In this document: positions 15,641-26,050 of the stretch, piece by piece
Layout: each line of letters begins with the position of its first letter
Position numbering within the stretch: position 1 is the stretch's first letter
Assembly (NCBI GenBank): GCA_050247255.1
Contig: JBFWUM010000032.1
Location: 1 to 47,667 of the forward strand
DNA length: 47,667 nt
Reading direction: 5' to 3'
From: JBFWUM01 sp050247255
GTDB taxonomy: Bacteria; Acidobacteriota; Vicinamibacteria; Vicinamibacterales; UBA2999
Notes under the pieces: model-generated
The model's input: the letters and a program-made list of their open reading frames with translations, nothing else
What the model was told of the DNA's origin: nothing
Database searches by the model: none
Made by a program: the position numbers and the translations under genes

Positions 15641-16380
15641 TGTTCGAGCTGACGGGCAAGGTGGCAATCGTGACCGGCGCTTCGCGCGGCATCGGCAAGG
15701 CGATCGCGTCGGCGCTGGCGGCGCAGGGCGCCACGGTGGTCTGCGCGGCGCGCGCCGACAACGCCGCGGCCGCGGCGGCCGAGATTGCGGCCGCTGGCGG
15801 GCGTGCCGAGGCGGCGACGGTGGACGTCTCCGACACGGCGTCGATCGACGCCCTGGTGGCCGGCGTGCTCGAGCGTCACGGGCGGATCGACATCCTGGTG
15901 AACAATGCCGGGGTGGCGCGCGACCAGCTGATGCTGCGGATGAAGCGCGACGACTGGGACCAGGTGATCGCCACCAACCTCACCTCGGCCTTTGGCACGG
16001 TGCAGGCGGTGCTCAAGCCGATGGTCAAGCAGCGCGGCGGGCGCATCATCAGCATCAGCTCCGTCGTCGGCCAGTCGGGCAACGCCGGGCAGGCGAACTA
16101 TGCGGCATCGAAGGCGGGGCTGATCGGCTTCAGCAAGGCGGTCGCCCGCGAGGTGGCGTCGCGGAACATCACGGTGAACGTCGTGGCGCCGGGGCTGGTC
16201 GAGACCGACATGACCCGCGCCATGACCGAGAAGGCACAGGGGGACTGGGCGGCGCAGATACCCCTTGGGCGGACGGGGACGCCGGCGGACATCGCCGCGG
16301 CGGTCTGTTTCCTGGCCGCGGATGAGGCGTCGTATATTACAGGCCAGGTACTTGCCGTCAACGGCGGCATGTACATGTNN
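15640..16380 (+). CDS. fabG: 3-oxoacyl-ACP reductase FabG
   Basis: NADPH-dependent ketoreductase of fatty-acid synthesis, SDR family. GASRGIGKAIA (cofactor loop), NNAGVARDQLM, the catalytic Ser in IISISSVVGQSGNAGQANY, and YAASKAG with the Tyr/Lys pair are present. VAPGLVETDM follows, and the terminal VLAVNGGMYM is the normal FabG end. That gives 246 residues. The next codon is Tnn at the edge of the assembly gap, fully compatible with a stop, so the gene is probably complete apart from two unread bases. Any apparent fusion with the downstream acpP reading frame is an artefact of the Ns. The GTG start overlaps the fabD stop. Confidence 0.94.
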
Positions 16381-16478
16381 NNNNNNNNNNNNNNNNNNNN
16401 NNNNNNNNNNNNNNNNNNNNNNNNNNNNNNNNNNNNNNNNNNNNNNNNNNNNNNNNNNNNNNNNNNNNNNNNNNNNNN
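16379..16478. other. Assembly gap (100 N)
   Basis: Exactly 100 unknown bases, the usual placeholder for a scaffold gap of unknown true size. It lies between the end of fabG and the ribosome-binding site of acpP. The true spacer may hold a repeat like those found elsewhere in this cluster, or extra sequence. Confidence 0.98.
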
Positions 16479-16488
16479 AGGAGGATGG

Positions 16489-16728
16489 ATGGCAGTCGCA
16501 GACAAGGTGAAGAGCATCATCGTGGAGCAGCTCGGCGTCGACGAGGAAGAAGTCACGCCGGATGCCTCGTTCGTGGACGATCTCGGGGCTGACTCGCTCG
16601 ACACGGTGGAGCTCGTGATGGCGTTCGAGGAGGAGTTCGGGATCGAGATCCCCGACGAGGACGCCGAGAAGATCACCCGCGTCAAGGAAGCGATCGACTA
16701 CATCGAATCCCACGCGAAGAAGAAGTAA
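16489..16728 (+). CDS. acpP: Acyl carrier protein AcpP
   Basis: The 79-residue acyl carrier protein has the phosphopantetheine-attachment motif DDLGADSLDTVELVMAFEEEF, followed by IEIPDEDAEKITRVKEAIDYI. It begins MAVADKVKSIIVEQLGV. A strong Shine-Dalgarno AGGAGG (16479-16484) directly after the gap fixes the ATG at 16489, in contrast to the leaderless-looking genes elsewhere. fabF follows after 19 nt. Confidence 0.97.
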   Translation: MAVADKVKSIIVEQLGVDEEEVTPDASFVDDLGADSLDTVELVMAFEEEFGIEIPDEDAEKITRVKEAIDYIESHAKKK

Positions 16729-16747
16729 CTTTCCCCTCGGAGGCGGT

Positions 16748-17989
16748 TTGAGCAGGCGAGTTGTCGTCACCGGAATCGGCCTGGTGTCGTCCCTTGGGAT
16801 CGGCACGAGGTCGAACTGGGACGCGCTGGTGGCGGGCACGAGCGGCGTCACGCGGATCACGCGGTTCGACGTGAGCACGTACGCGGCGCAGATTGCGGCG
16901 GAGGTCAGGGGCTTCGACCCGCTCCAGTGGATTGAAAAGAAAGAGGTCAAGAAGATGGACCTCTTCATCCAGTACGCGATCGCGGCGTCGCAGTTCGCGA
17001 TGGACGACTCAAAGCTGGAGATCACCGACGCGCTCGCGCCGGACGTCGGGGCCTTCATCGGCTCCGGCATCGGCGGCTTCATCACCATCGAGGCCGAGCA
17101 CAGCAAGCTGCTCGAGGGGGGGCCGCGCAAGATCTCCCCGTTCTTCATCCCCTCGGCGATCATTAACCTCGCGGCCGGGCAGGTGTCGATCCGGTTCGGC
17201 GCCAAGGGGCCGAACCTGGCGACCTGCACCGCCTGCTCGGCGTCGGCGCACTCGGTCGGCGAGTCGTACGAGATCATCCGGCGCGGCGACGCGGTGGCGA
17301 TGATCGCCGGCGGCTCGGAGGCGGCGATCACGCCGATGAGCGTCGGCGGCTTCGGCCAGCTGCGGGCGCTGTCGACGCGCAACGACGACCCGTCGCGCGC
17401 CTGCCGCCCGTTCGACAAGGACCGCGACGGCTTCATCATCGGCGAAGGGGCCGGCGTGGTGATCCTCGAGGAACTCGAGCACGCAACGGCGCGCGGCGCC
17501 ACGATCTACGCCGAGATGGTCGGCTACGGATCGTCGGGCGACGCCTACCACATGACCGCGCCGTCGGAAGACGGCGACGGCGCCCGCCGCTCGATGGCGA
17601 TGGCGATCCGCAAGGCCGCCATCAACCCCGACCAGGTCGACTACATCAACGCCCACGGCACGTCGACGCCGCACAACGATCGCCTCGAAACGATGGCGAT
17701 CAAGCGCTGCTTCGGCGACCACGCCCGCAGGATGGCCATCTCGTCGACCAAGTCGATGACCGGACACCTGCTCGGCGGCGCCGGCGGCCTCGAGGCCGGC
17801 ATCACCGCGCTGGCCGTCTACCACCAGGTGGCGCCGCCGACGATCAACCTCGACCATCCCGACGAGGAGTGCGATCTCGACTACGTCCCGCACACCAGCC
17901 GGCCGATGCCCATTCGCTACGCCCTGTCGAACTCGTTCGGCTTCGGCGGCACCAACGCGTCGCTGCTGTTCAAGAAGTACGAGGGATAG
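16748..17989 (+). CDS. fabF: 3-oxoacyl-ACP synthase II FabF
   Basis: Elongating beta-ketoacyl-ACP synthase of 413 residues. The Cys-His-His triad is visible: Cys in NLATCTACSASAHSVG, His in INAHGTSTPHNDRLE, and His in SSTKSMTGHLLGGAGG with its Lys. GEGAGVVILEELEHA and the C-terminal SNSFGFGGTNASLLFKKY are standard. The TTG start at 16748 follows a GGAGG (16739-16743) at good spacing and opens directly onto RRVVVTGIGLVSSLG. It is the last gene of the fatty-acid cluster. No FabH is present in the window, so the initiating condensation enzyme must be encoded elsewhere. Confidence 0.96.
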   Translation: MSRRVVVTGIGLVSSLGIGTRSNWDALVAGTSGVTRITRFDVSTYAAQIAAEVRGFDPLQWIEKKEVKKMDLFIQYAIAASQFAMDDSKLEITDALAPDVGAFIGSGIGGFITIEAEHSKLLEGGPRKISPFFIPSAIINLAAGQVSIRFGAKGPNLATCTACSASAHSVGESYEIIRRGDAVAMIAGGSEAAITPMSVGGFGQLRALSTRNDDPSRACRPFDKDRDGFIIGEGAGVVILEELEHATARGATIYAEMVGYGSSGDAYHMTAPSEDGDGARRSMAMAIRKAAINPDQVDYINAHGTSTPHNDRLETMAIKRCFGDHARRMAISSTKSMTGHLLGGAGGLEAGITALAVYHQVAPPTINLDHPDEECDLDYVPHTSRPMPIRYALSNSFGFGGTNASLLFKKYEG

Positions 17990-18037
17990 GCACCACAGGC
18001 GCGGTTCTGGTACCGTTCGTGAAGGGCTGAGCGACTA

Positions 18038-18820
18038 ATGAAGATCGCCGTCTGTATCAAGCAGGTTCCCACCCGCGAGTGGCAGCCCCGGCTGAACGAG
18101 GCGGGGACCTGGATCCGCGAGCAGGACGCCAGCTTCGAGATGAACGAGCCGGACGCCTATGCGCTCGAGGAGGCGCTGCGCCTCCGCGAGAAGCACGGCG
18201 GGGAGGTCGTCGTCTGCACCGCCGGGCCGGCGCGCGTGGCGCAGGTCATTCGCGAGGCGCTGGCGCGCGGCGCCGACCGGGCGATCCACGTCGAGGACGA
18301 TGCGCTGGCCGCGGCCGATGCCATGGTCACTGCCGGCGCGCTCGCCGCAGCGATGAAGGACGAGGCGTTCGACCTGGTCCTCACCGGGCTGCAGTCCGAT
18401 GACCAGGGGCACGCCCAGACCGGCATCATCCTCGCCGAGCGGCTCGGCATGCCGCACTCCACGATCATCATGGAAGTGGCGGTCGAAGGGGGAGGGGGGA
18501 AGGGGGAAGGGGGAAGCCTGCGCGTGAAGCGTGAACTCGAAGGCGGTTGGTTCCAGTGGATCGCCATGCCGCTGCCGGCGCTCCTCACCATCCAGAGCGG
18601 CATCAACCAGCTGCGCTACGCGACGCTCAAGGGCATCATGGCGGCGAAGAAGAAGGAGATCCGGAAGGCAACGCTGCCGGCCGGCCTCCAGCCGTCGCAG
18701 CAGATCCTCAGCCTGTCGGTGCCGGCGAAGACCAAGCAGACCAGGCTCCTGACCGGCACGCCGGCCGAAGCGGCGCAGGCGCTGGTGAAGGCGCTGCGAG
18801 ACGAGGCGAGGGCGCTGTGA
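18038..18820 (+). CDS. etfB: Electron transfer flavoprotein beta subunit
   Basis: Small subunit of ETF, which accepts electrons from acyl-CoA and other dehydrogenases. The 260-residue protein shows KIAVCIKQVPTREWQPRL at the start, MNEPDAYALEEALRLRE, VLTGLQSDDQGHAQTG, and the C-terminal signature INQLRYATLKGIMAAKKKEI. A tandem heptamer array at 18485-18512 inserts a Gly/Lys/Glu-rich stretch (EGGGGKGEGGS) between MEVAV and LRVKRELEGGWFQW, where related proteins usually have a two- or three-residue turn; the frame is kept. Start ATG 18038. etfA begins 10 nt downstream. Confidence 0.95.
   Translation: MKIAVCIKQVPTREWQPRLNEAGTWIREQDASFEMNEPDAYALEEALRLREKHGGEVVVCTAGPARVAQVIREALARGADRAIHVEDDALAAADAMVTAGALAAAMKDEAFDLVLTGLQSDDQGHAQTGIILAERLGMPHSTIIMEVAVEGGGGKGEGGSLRVKRELEGGWFQWIAMPLPALLTIQSGINQLRYATLKGIMAAKKKEIRKATLPAGLQPSQQILSLSVPAKTKQTRLLTGTPAEAAQALVKALRDEARAL
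18485..18512. repeat. Four in-frame GAAGGGG heptamers within etfB
   Basis: Units GAAGGGG, GAGGGGG, GAAGGGG and GAAGGGG, with a partial fifth (GAAG), read through in frame. They code for residues about 150-161 in a surface beta turn. Confidence 0.85.
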
Positions 18821-18830
18821 GGAAGATGCT

Positions 18831-19790
<960 letters not shown>

Positions 19791-21461
19791 GTGGAGCGCG
19801 AGACGCTCGACGTGGACGTGCTGATCGTCGGTGGCGGGCCCGCCGGGATGTCGGCGGCGCTGCGGCTCGCGCAACTACAGAAGGCGGGCGGTCCCGACGC
19901 CTCGCAGCTGCAGATTGCGGTGATCGAGAAGGCGCGGGAGTCGGCGGCGCACATGCTGTCGGGCGCCGTGCTCGACCTCTCGGCGCTGCGCGACCTGATC
20001 CCTGACTACACCGCCAGGGGCGCCCCGCTGGCAGCGGAGGTCTCGCGCGAGGACGTCTACTTCCTGACCGAGCGCGGCAAGCTGCGGTTTCCCCTCATCC
20101 CGCCGCCGCTCCAGAACCACGGCAACGCCATCATTTCGCTCAACGCCTTCGTGCGCTGGCTGGCGACGCAGGTCGAGGCCGAAGGGGTCGACGTCTTCAC
20201 CGGCTTCGCCGGCCAGGATGTGCTGTTCGACAGCACGCGCGTGATCGGGGTGCGCACCGGTGATCGTGGGATCAGCAAGCACGGCCAGCAGAAGCCGACG
20301 TTCGAGCCGGGCGTGGACATCCACGCGAAGGTGACCATCTTCTGCGACGGCGTTCGCGGCAACCTCACGAAGGAACTGCTGCGGCGGCTGCCGCTGGCCG
20401 ACGGGACGTTCCCGCCGCTCTTCGCGCTCGGCATCAAGGAGCTGTGGGAGCTGCCGGAAGGGCGGCTCGCGCCCGGGAGCGTGATCCACACGCTCGGGTA
20501 CCCGCTGCGCAGCGAGGAGTTCGGCGGCGGCTTCATCTACGGCATGCCGGGCAACCAGGTGTCGCTTGGGCTGGTCGTCGGGCTCGACTACACGGACCCG
20601 CTGTTCGATCCGCACATGGCCTACAACCGCTTCAAGCAGCACCCGCTCGTCTCGGCGCTGCTGCAGGGCGGGCAGATGCTGCGCTACGGCGCCAAGGCGA
20701 TTGCGGAAGGGGGATGGAACACGATCCCGCGCCCCTACCTGGATGGCGCGCTGATCGCCGGCGAGGCCGCCGGCTACGTCAACTCGCTGCGGCTGAAGGG
20801 CATTCACCTGGCCATGCGCACCGGCATGCTCGCGGCGGAGACGGCGTTCGAGGCGATTGGCCGCGGCGACACGTCAGCGTCTTCGCTTGCAGCGTACCAG
20901 TCGAAGATCGACGCCAGCGACGTCCGCGCCGAACTCTACCCGGTGCGCAACGTGCACCAGGCGTTCGAGCACGGGCTGCTTGCCGGCATGGCGGCCGCGG
21001 GCGCCGCCGTGGTGATGAAGGGGCACGGGCTGCCGACGCTCCATGGCACCGCGGGCCACGACCGGATGCAGCGATTGAGCGCGTACGGACGCCCGTCGCC
21101 GACGCCGGGGACCGTGCCACCACCGAGCAACGCCACGGCGGCCGATCGTGTCGTGACGTTCGACAAGCTGACCAACGTCCACTACTCAGGCACGTCGCAC
21201 GAGGAAGATCAGCCGTCGCACCTGCTGGTGCACACCGAGGTCTGCAGCTCGATCTGCGGACCCGAGTACGGCCATCCCTGCACGCGCTTCTGCCCGGCCA
21301 ACGTCTACGAAATCGTCCCCGGCCCTGACGGCGCGCCGAAGCTGCAGATCAACGCCTCGAACTGCGTGCACTGCAAGACGTGCGACATCATGGACCCCTA
21401 CCAGGTGATCACCTGGGTGCCGCCCGAAGGCGGCGGCGGACCGCAGTACAACGGGATGTAA
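19791..21461 (+). CDS. Electron transfer flavoprotein-ubiquinone (menaquinone) oxidoreductase
   Basis: Membrane-associated ETF dehydrogenase that passes electrons from ETF to quinone. The 556-residue protein begins with the FAD dinucleotide fold VDVLIVGGGPAGMSAAL and has HMLSGAVLDLSALRDLIPD and GALIAGEAAGYVNSLRLKGIHLAMRTGMLAAE in the middle. The C-terminal 4Fe-4S domain has Cys in VCSSICGPEYGHPCTRFCPANVYE and NCVHCKTCDIMDPYQVITW, ending WVPPEGGGGPQYNGM. The GTG start directly follows the etfA stop. Given the futalosine genes at the left of the window, menaquinone is the likely acceptor; this is inference. The stop overlaps the ATG of the next gene (TAATG). Confidence 0.95.
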   Translation: MERETLDVDVLIVGGGPAGMSAALRLAQLQKAGGPDASQLQIAVIEKARESAAHMLSGAVLDLSALRDLIPDYTARGAPLAAEVSREDVYFLTERGKLRFPLIPPPLQNHGNAIISLNAFVRWLATQVEAEGVDVFTGFAGQDVLFDSTRVIGVRTGDRGISKHGQQKPTFEPGVDIHAKVTIFCDGVRGNLTKELLRRLPLADGTFPPLFALGIKELWELPEGRLAPGSVIHTLGYPLRSEEFGGGFIYGMPGNQVSLGLVVGLDYTDPLFDPHMAYNRFKQHPLVSALLQGGQMLRYGAKAIAEGGWNTIPRPYLDGALIAGEAAGYVNSLRLKGIHLAMRTGMLAAETAFEAIGRGDTSASSLAAYQSKIDASDVRAELYPVRNVHQAFEHGLLAGMAAAGAAVVMKGHGLPTLHGTAGHDRMQRLSAYGRPSPTPGTVPPPSNATAADRVVTFDKLTNVHYSGTSHEEDQPSHLLVHTEVCSSICGPEYGHPCTRFCPANVYEIVPGPDGAPKLQINASNCVHCKTCDIMDPYQVITWVPPEGGGGPQYNGM

Positions 21462-22129
21462 TGGCTGACGACTGGCGTTCGTCACCCTCGAAGCGCTTCC
21501 AGGCCGCGGCGATCGCGACGCTTGGCTATCCAATCATCAACGCGCTCGGGCATACGCTGCGGTGGCGGGTCGAGGGGTTCGAGCACTTCACGCGCTGCTT
21601 CGACAACGGGCGCCGGCCGGTGATGGGGTTCTGGCACGGTCGCATCCTGCCGGCGACCTGGTATTTCCGCCGCCGCGGCATTGTCGTCATCACCAGCGAG
21701 AACTTCGACGGCGAGTGGATCGCCGGCATCATCGAGCGCTTCGGCTATGGCACGGCGCGAGGATCGACCTCGCGCGGCGCGAAGAAGGCCATGCTGCAGC
21801 TGGTGCGCGACATGAAGCGAGGGAAGCCGGCGGGGTTCACGCTCGACGGTCCGCGCGGACCCGCGAAGGTGGCGCAGCTGGGCGCCGTCTGGCTGGCGCG
21901 GGCGACGGGGAACCCGCTGCTGCCGTTCCACCTCGAGGCTTCGTCGCACTGGACGATGCGCAGCTGGGACCGGACACAGATCCCGAAGCCGTTCAGCACC
22001 GTGGCGCTGGTGGTGGGGGAACCAATCGAGGTCCCCCGCGATCTGCCGGACGACCAGCTGGATCAGGTCCGCGTGCAGCTCGAAGAGCGGCTGCGCGCGG
22101 CTGAAGCGCGCGCAGTGGACCTGTTGTAG
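21461..22129 (+). CDS. Lysophospholipid acyltransferase family protein (DUF374)
   Basis: Protein of 222 residues in the DUF374/LPLAT-like family, related to the lipid-A and lysophospholipid acyltransferases. Visible family features: RPVMGFWHGRILPATWYF, where WHG replaces the classical HxxxxD region; SENFDGEWIAGIIERFGYGTARGSTSRGAKKAML; and FTLDGPRGPAKVAQLGAVWLARATGNPLLPFHL. The ATG at 21461 shares its first base with the ETF-QO stop, suggesting translational coupling, although a metabolic link is not obvious. It converges with the SEC-C gene, with three bases between the two stops. The substrate is unknown. Confidence 0.85.
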   Translation: MADDWRSSPSKRFQAAAIATLGYPIINALGHTLRWRVEGFEHFTRCFDNGRRPVMGFWHGRILPATWYFRRRGIVVITSENFDGEWIAGIIERFGYGTARGSTSRGAKKAMLQLVRDMKRGKPAGFTLDGPRGPAKVAQLGAVWLARATGNPLLPFHLEASSHWTMRSWDRTQIPKPFSTVALVVGEPIEVPRDLPDDQLDQVRVQLEERLRAAEARAVDLL

Positions 22130-22132
22130 CTC

Positions 22133-22381
22133 CTACGGAATTTCGCGGCCGAACTGATCGTGGTAGTGCCCGTGGGCCGGATCCCACGTGCGCGTGCCGG
22201 TGGAGCCGACGCTACCGGTCATCTGCGACAGCGCAATCGCCAGCGCCGCGATGATGCCGCCGCCGACGACGATCAGCAGGAGCCGCCCCTGCGACGTCGT
22301 CCCCTCCTTGGGCCCGTGGCACTTCTTGTATTTCCTGCCACTGCCGCAGTGGCAGAGGTCGTTGCGCCCTGGCTTGCTCAT
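22133..22381 (-). CDS. Small SEC-C zinc-binding, single-TM protein
   Basis: The 82-residue protein begins with a SEC-C motif (MSKPGRNDLCHCGSGRKYKK, then CHG), the zinc knuckle seen at the SecA C-terminus. One TM helix follows (about residues 32-52, LLLIVVGGGIIAALAIALS), then a short tail with a His/Trp cluster (TWDPAHGHYHDQFGREIP). ATG 22381 is fixed by GGAGG four bases upstream; a TATGGT box (22407-22412, minus strand) would give a leader of about 20 nt. By topology rules the zinc knuckle should be cytoplasmic and the tail extracytoplasmic. The function is unknown; binding SecB or ribosomes through the knuckle is a possibility taken from the SecA precedent. Confidence 0.8.
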   Translation of the reverse strand: MSKPGRNDLCHCGSGRKYKKCHGPKEGTTSQGRLLLIVVGGGIIAALAIALSQMTGSVGSTGTRTWDPAHGHYHDQFGREIP

Positions 22382-22442
22382 GGAACCTCCCGGAAGGCCG
22401 CAATTTACCATAGGCCTCCCGCGGTCCATCGACAGGCCGCCA

Positions 22443-22448
22443 TACAAT
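22443..22448 (+). promoter_or_regulatory. TACAAT -10-like box for the deacetylase-like gene
   Basis: TACAAT ends 6 nt before the GTG start at 22455, which would place the transcript start on the start codon itself. No Shine-Dalgarno is seen. It lies in the 73-bp divergent gap with the SEC-C gene. Confidence 0.5.
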
Positions 22449-22454
22449 GGCCGC

Positions 22455-23477
<1,023 letters not shown>

Positions 23478-23485
23478 TCGTCGCA

Positions 23486-26050
23486 GTGCCCGACTACCGA
23501 CCGCAGGACCTCGACAAGAAATGGCAGGCGCGCTGGGCGGACGCGCGCGCCTTCGAGGTCGAGCCCGATCCCTCACGCCCGAAGTTCTATTGCCTCGAGA
23601 TGTTCGCGTACCCGTCCGGGCACGCGCATGTCGGCCACGTCCGGAACTACATCATCGGCGACGTGATGGCGCGCACGAAGCGGATGCTCGGCTACAACGT
23701 CCTGCATCCCTTCGGCTGGGACGCGTTCGGCCTGCCGGCCGAGAACGCCGCCATCAAGCACGGCATCCACCCCGAGGTGTCGACGCGCGGCAACATCGCC
23801 CACATGAAGGGGCAGTTGCAGCGGCTCGGCATCAGCTACGCCTGGGAGCGGGAGTTCGCCACCTGCGACGTCGGCTACTACAAGTGGAACCAGTGGCTGT
23901 TCATCCGGATGTTCGAGAAGGGGCTGGCCTACCGGCGCAAGTCGTCGGTGAACTGGTGCCCGAAGGACAACACCGTGCTCGCCAACGAGCAGGTGGTCGA
24001 CGGCGGCTGCTGGCGCTGCGGCACGCCGGTCGAGACGCGCGATCTCGAGCAGTGGTTCTTCCGCATCACCGCCTATGCCGACGAACTGCTCGACGCGACC
24101 GAAGGGCTGGGCAAGTGGCCTGAGAAGGTCCTGACGATGCAGCGGAACTGGATCGGGCGATCGGAAGGCGCCCGGGTCAGGTTTCCTCTGAAGCGTGCCG
24201 CGGGCAGCGGGCAGCAGGCAGCCGATCACATCGAAGTTTTCACGACGCGCATCGACACGATCTTCGGCGCGACCTTCGTCCTGCTCGGGCCGGAGCATCC
24301 GCTGGTCGCGGCGCTGGCGGACCTGTCGCCCGACCCGGCCGGCTTCCGCCAGAAGGCGCAGGCGTTCCGGCTGCAGGACCGCGCGGCGCGGCAGAGCGGC
24401 GAAATCGAGAAGCAGGGGTTCGACACCGGCGTCACCGTTACCAACCCGTTCACCGGGCAGGAGGTGCCCGTGTGGGTCGCCAACTTCGTGCTGGGCGACT
24501 ACGGCACCGGCGCGGTGATGGCGGTGCCGGCGCACGATCAGCGCGACTTCGACTTCGCGCGCAAGTTCGGCCTGCCGATCCGCGTCGTCGTCACGCCTGA
24601 CGGCAATCCGCTCGCTGCCGACACGCTGACGGAAGCCGCCGACGCCTACGGCACGCTCGTCGATTCGGGCGAGTACAGCGGCCTGCCGTCCGAGGAGGCG
24701 CAGAAGAAGATGATTGCCGCGGCACAGGCGCGCGGCATCGGCGAAGGGACGGTCCAGTACCGCCTGAAGGACTGGGGCATCTCGCGGCAGCGGTACTGGG
24801 GCACCCCGATTCCGATGATCTACTGCGAGCAGGACGGCATCGTCCCGGTGCCCGACGATCAGCTCCCGGTTGAACTGCCGAAGATGGCGCAGTTTACCGG
24901 CCGCGGCGATTCCCCCCTGGCGCAGGTTCCGGAGTTCGTGAACGTCCCGTGCCCGACGTGCGGCCGGCCGGCGCGGCGCGAGACGGACACGATGGACACG
25001 TTCGTCGACTCGTCCTGGTACTTCTATCGCTTCGCCGATCCGACCAACGACGCGCTGCCGTTCGATCCGGCGAAGGTCAAGTACTGGCTGCCGGTGGACT
25101 TCTATAGCGGCGGGGTCGAGCACGCGATCCTCCACCTGATCTACTCGCGCTTCTTTGCGCGCGTCTTCCGCGACATCGGCATGGTCGATCACGCGGAGCC
25201 GTTCACGCAGCTCCTCACCCAGGGGATGGTGCTGAAGGACGGCAACGTCATGTCGAAGTCGAAGGGCAACGTGGTCGATCCCGACACGATGCTGGAGAAG
25301 TTCGGCGCCGACGCGCTGCGGCTGTATGTGATGTTCGTCGCGCCGCCGGAGAAGGAGGTCGAGTGGACCGACGCCGGGCTCGAGGGAAGCTACCGCTTCC
25401 TCGGCCGCGTCTGGCGGTTCGTCGACCACTGGAGCGAAACCATTGCCGGAGAGGGTGTCGAGAGCCCGGACACCTGCCCGGAGCTCAACGCCGACGAGCG
25501 GGCCCTGCGGCGGAAGGTCCACGAGACGATCAAGCGGGTGACCACCGACATCGAGCAGCGGCAGGTGTTCAACACCGCCGTGTCGGCAATGATGGAGCTG
25601 GTCAACGAGTGCTACGCCTTCAGCGAGAAGACGTTGACCGGCCCCCCGGGGCGGCGCGCGGACGAGGACGTCGAGCACGCCGGCGACACGGAACGGCGCG
25701 AGACGATCTGCGTCGTCCGGGAGGCCGCCGACGCGCTCATCCGCATGCTGGCGCCGTTTGCGCCGCATACGGCGGAGGAGCTCTGGGAGATGCTGGGCCA
25801 CGAGGGCGGGCTGGCCGCGGCGACGTGGCCGACCTTCGATCCCGGGGTGGCGAAGGCTGAGGAGATCGTCATCCCGGTGCAGGTCAACGGCAAGCTGCGC
25901 GGGCGGCTGACGGTGCCGGCCGAGACCAGCGAGGCGGAGCTGCAGCGGCTGGCGCTGGCCGACACCGGCGTGCAGGCGCACACGGCAGGAAAGACGGTGA
26001 AGAAGGTTGTGGTGGCGAAAGGACGCCTTGTCTCGATTGTGGTGGCGTAG
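23486..26050 (+). CDS. leuS: Leucyl-tRNA synthetase
   Basis: Class I aminoacyl-tRNA synthetase of 854 residues. Features: DLDKKWQARWADARAFEVE, the HIGH-type motif YPSGHAHVGHVRNYI, HPFGWDAFGLPAENAA, a CP1 editing domain with VFTTRIDTIFGATF and GTGAVMAVPAHDQRDFDFA, PCPTCGRPARRETDTMDTFVDSSWYF, the KMSKS loop VMSKSKGNVV, and a C-terminal IVIPVQVNGKLRGRLTVP domain. GTG 23486 is chosen because it begins VPDYRPQDLDKKW; the open frame extends further upstream only through the deacetylase gene. Three heptamers (24202-24222) insert seven residues at the edge of the editing domain. The 3' end overlaps the lptE-like gene by 14 nt. Confidence 0.97.
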   Translation: MPDYRPQDLDKKWQARWADARAFEVEPDPSRPKFYCLEMFAYPSGHAHVGHVRNYIIGDVMARTKRMLGYNVLHPFGWDAFGLPAENAAIKHGIHPEVSTRGNIAHMKGQLQRLGISYAWEREFATCDVGYYKWNQWLFIRMFEKGLAYRRKSSVNWCPKDNTVLANEQVVDGGCWRCGTPVETRDLEQWFFRITAYADELLDATEGLGKWPEKVLTMQRNWIGRSEGARVRFPLKRAAGSGQQAADHIEVFTTRIDTIFGATFVLLGPEHPLVAALADLSPDPAGFRQKAQAFRLQDRAARQSGEIEKQGFDTGVTVTNPFTGQEVPVWVANFVLGDYGTGAVMAVPAHDQRDFDFARKFGLPIRVVVTPDGNPLAADTLTEAADAYGTLVDSGEYSGLPSEEAQKKMIAAAQARGIGEGTVQYRLKDWGISRQRYWGTPIPMIYCEQDGIVPVPDDQLPVELPKMAQFTGRGDSPLAQVPEFVNVPCPTCGRPARRETDTMDTFVDSSWYFYRFADPTNDALPFDPAKVKYWLPVDFYSGGVEHAILHLIYSRFFARVFRDIGMVDHAEPFTQLLTQGMVLKDGNVMSKSKGNVVDPDTMLEKFGADALRLYVMFVAPPEKEVEWTDAGLEGSYRFLGRVWRFVDHWSETIAGEGVESPDTCPELNADERALRRKVHETIKRVTTDIEQRQVFNTAVSAMMELVNECYAFSEKTLTGPPGRRADEDVEHAGDTERRETICVVREAADALIRMLAPFAPHTAEELWEMLGHEGGLAAATWPTFDPGVAKAEEIVIPVQVNGKLRGRLTVPAETSEAELQRLALADTGVQAHTAGKTVKKVVVAKGRLVSIVVA
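24202..24222. repeat. Three in-frame GGGCAGC heptamers within leuS
   Basis: Units GGGCAGC, GGGCAGC and AGGCAGC total 21 nt, exactly seven codons, and leave the leuS frame intact. They encode about residues 239-246 (AGSGQQA) just before the IEVFTTRIDT strand of the editing domain. Confidence 0.85.

Noticed and set aside
15640..16728. A continuous FabG-ACP fusion protein
   Set aside because: The continuity is produced by 100 Ns that happen to keep the frame. FabG ends normally at GGMYM with Tnn next, and ACP has its own AGGAGG and ATG.
15058..17502. Very long minus-strand open frame through fabD-fabF
   Set aside because: Shadow of GC-rich coding sequence on the opposite strand, bridged by the gap; the residues show no domain sense.
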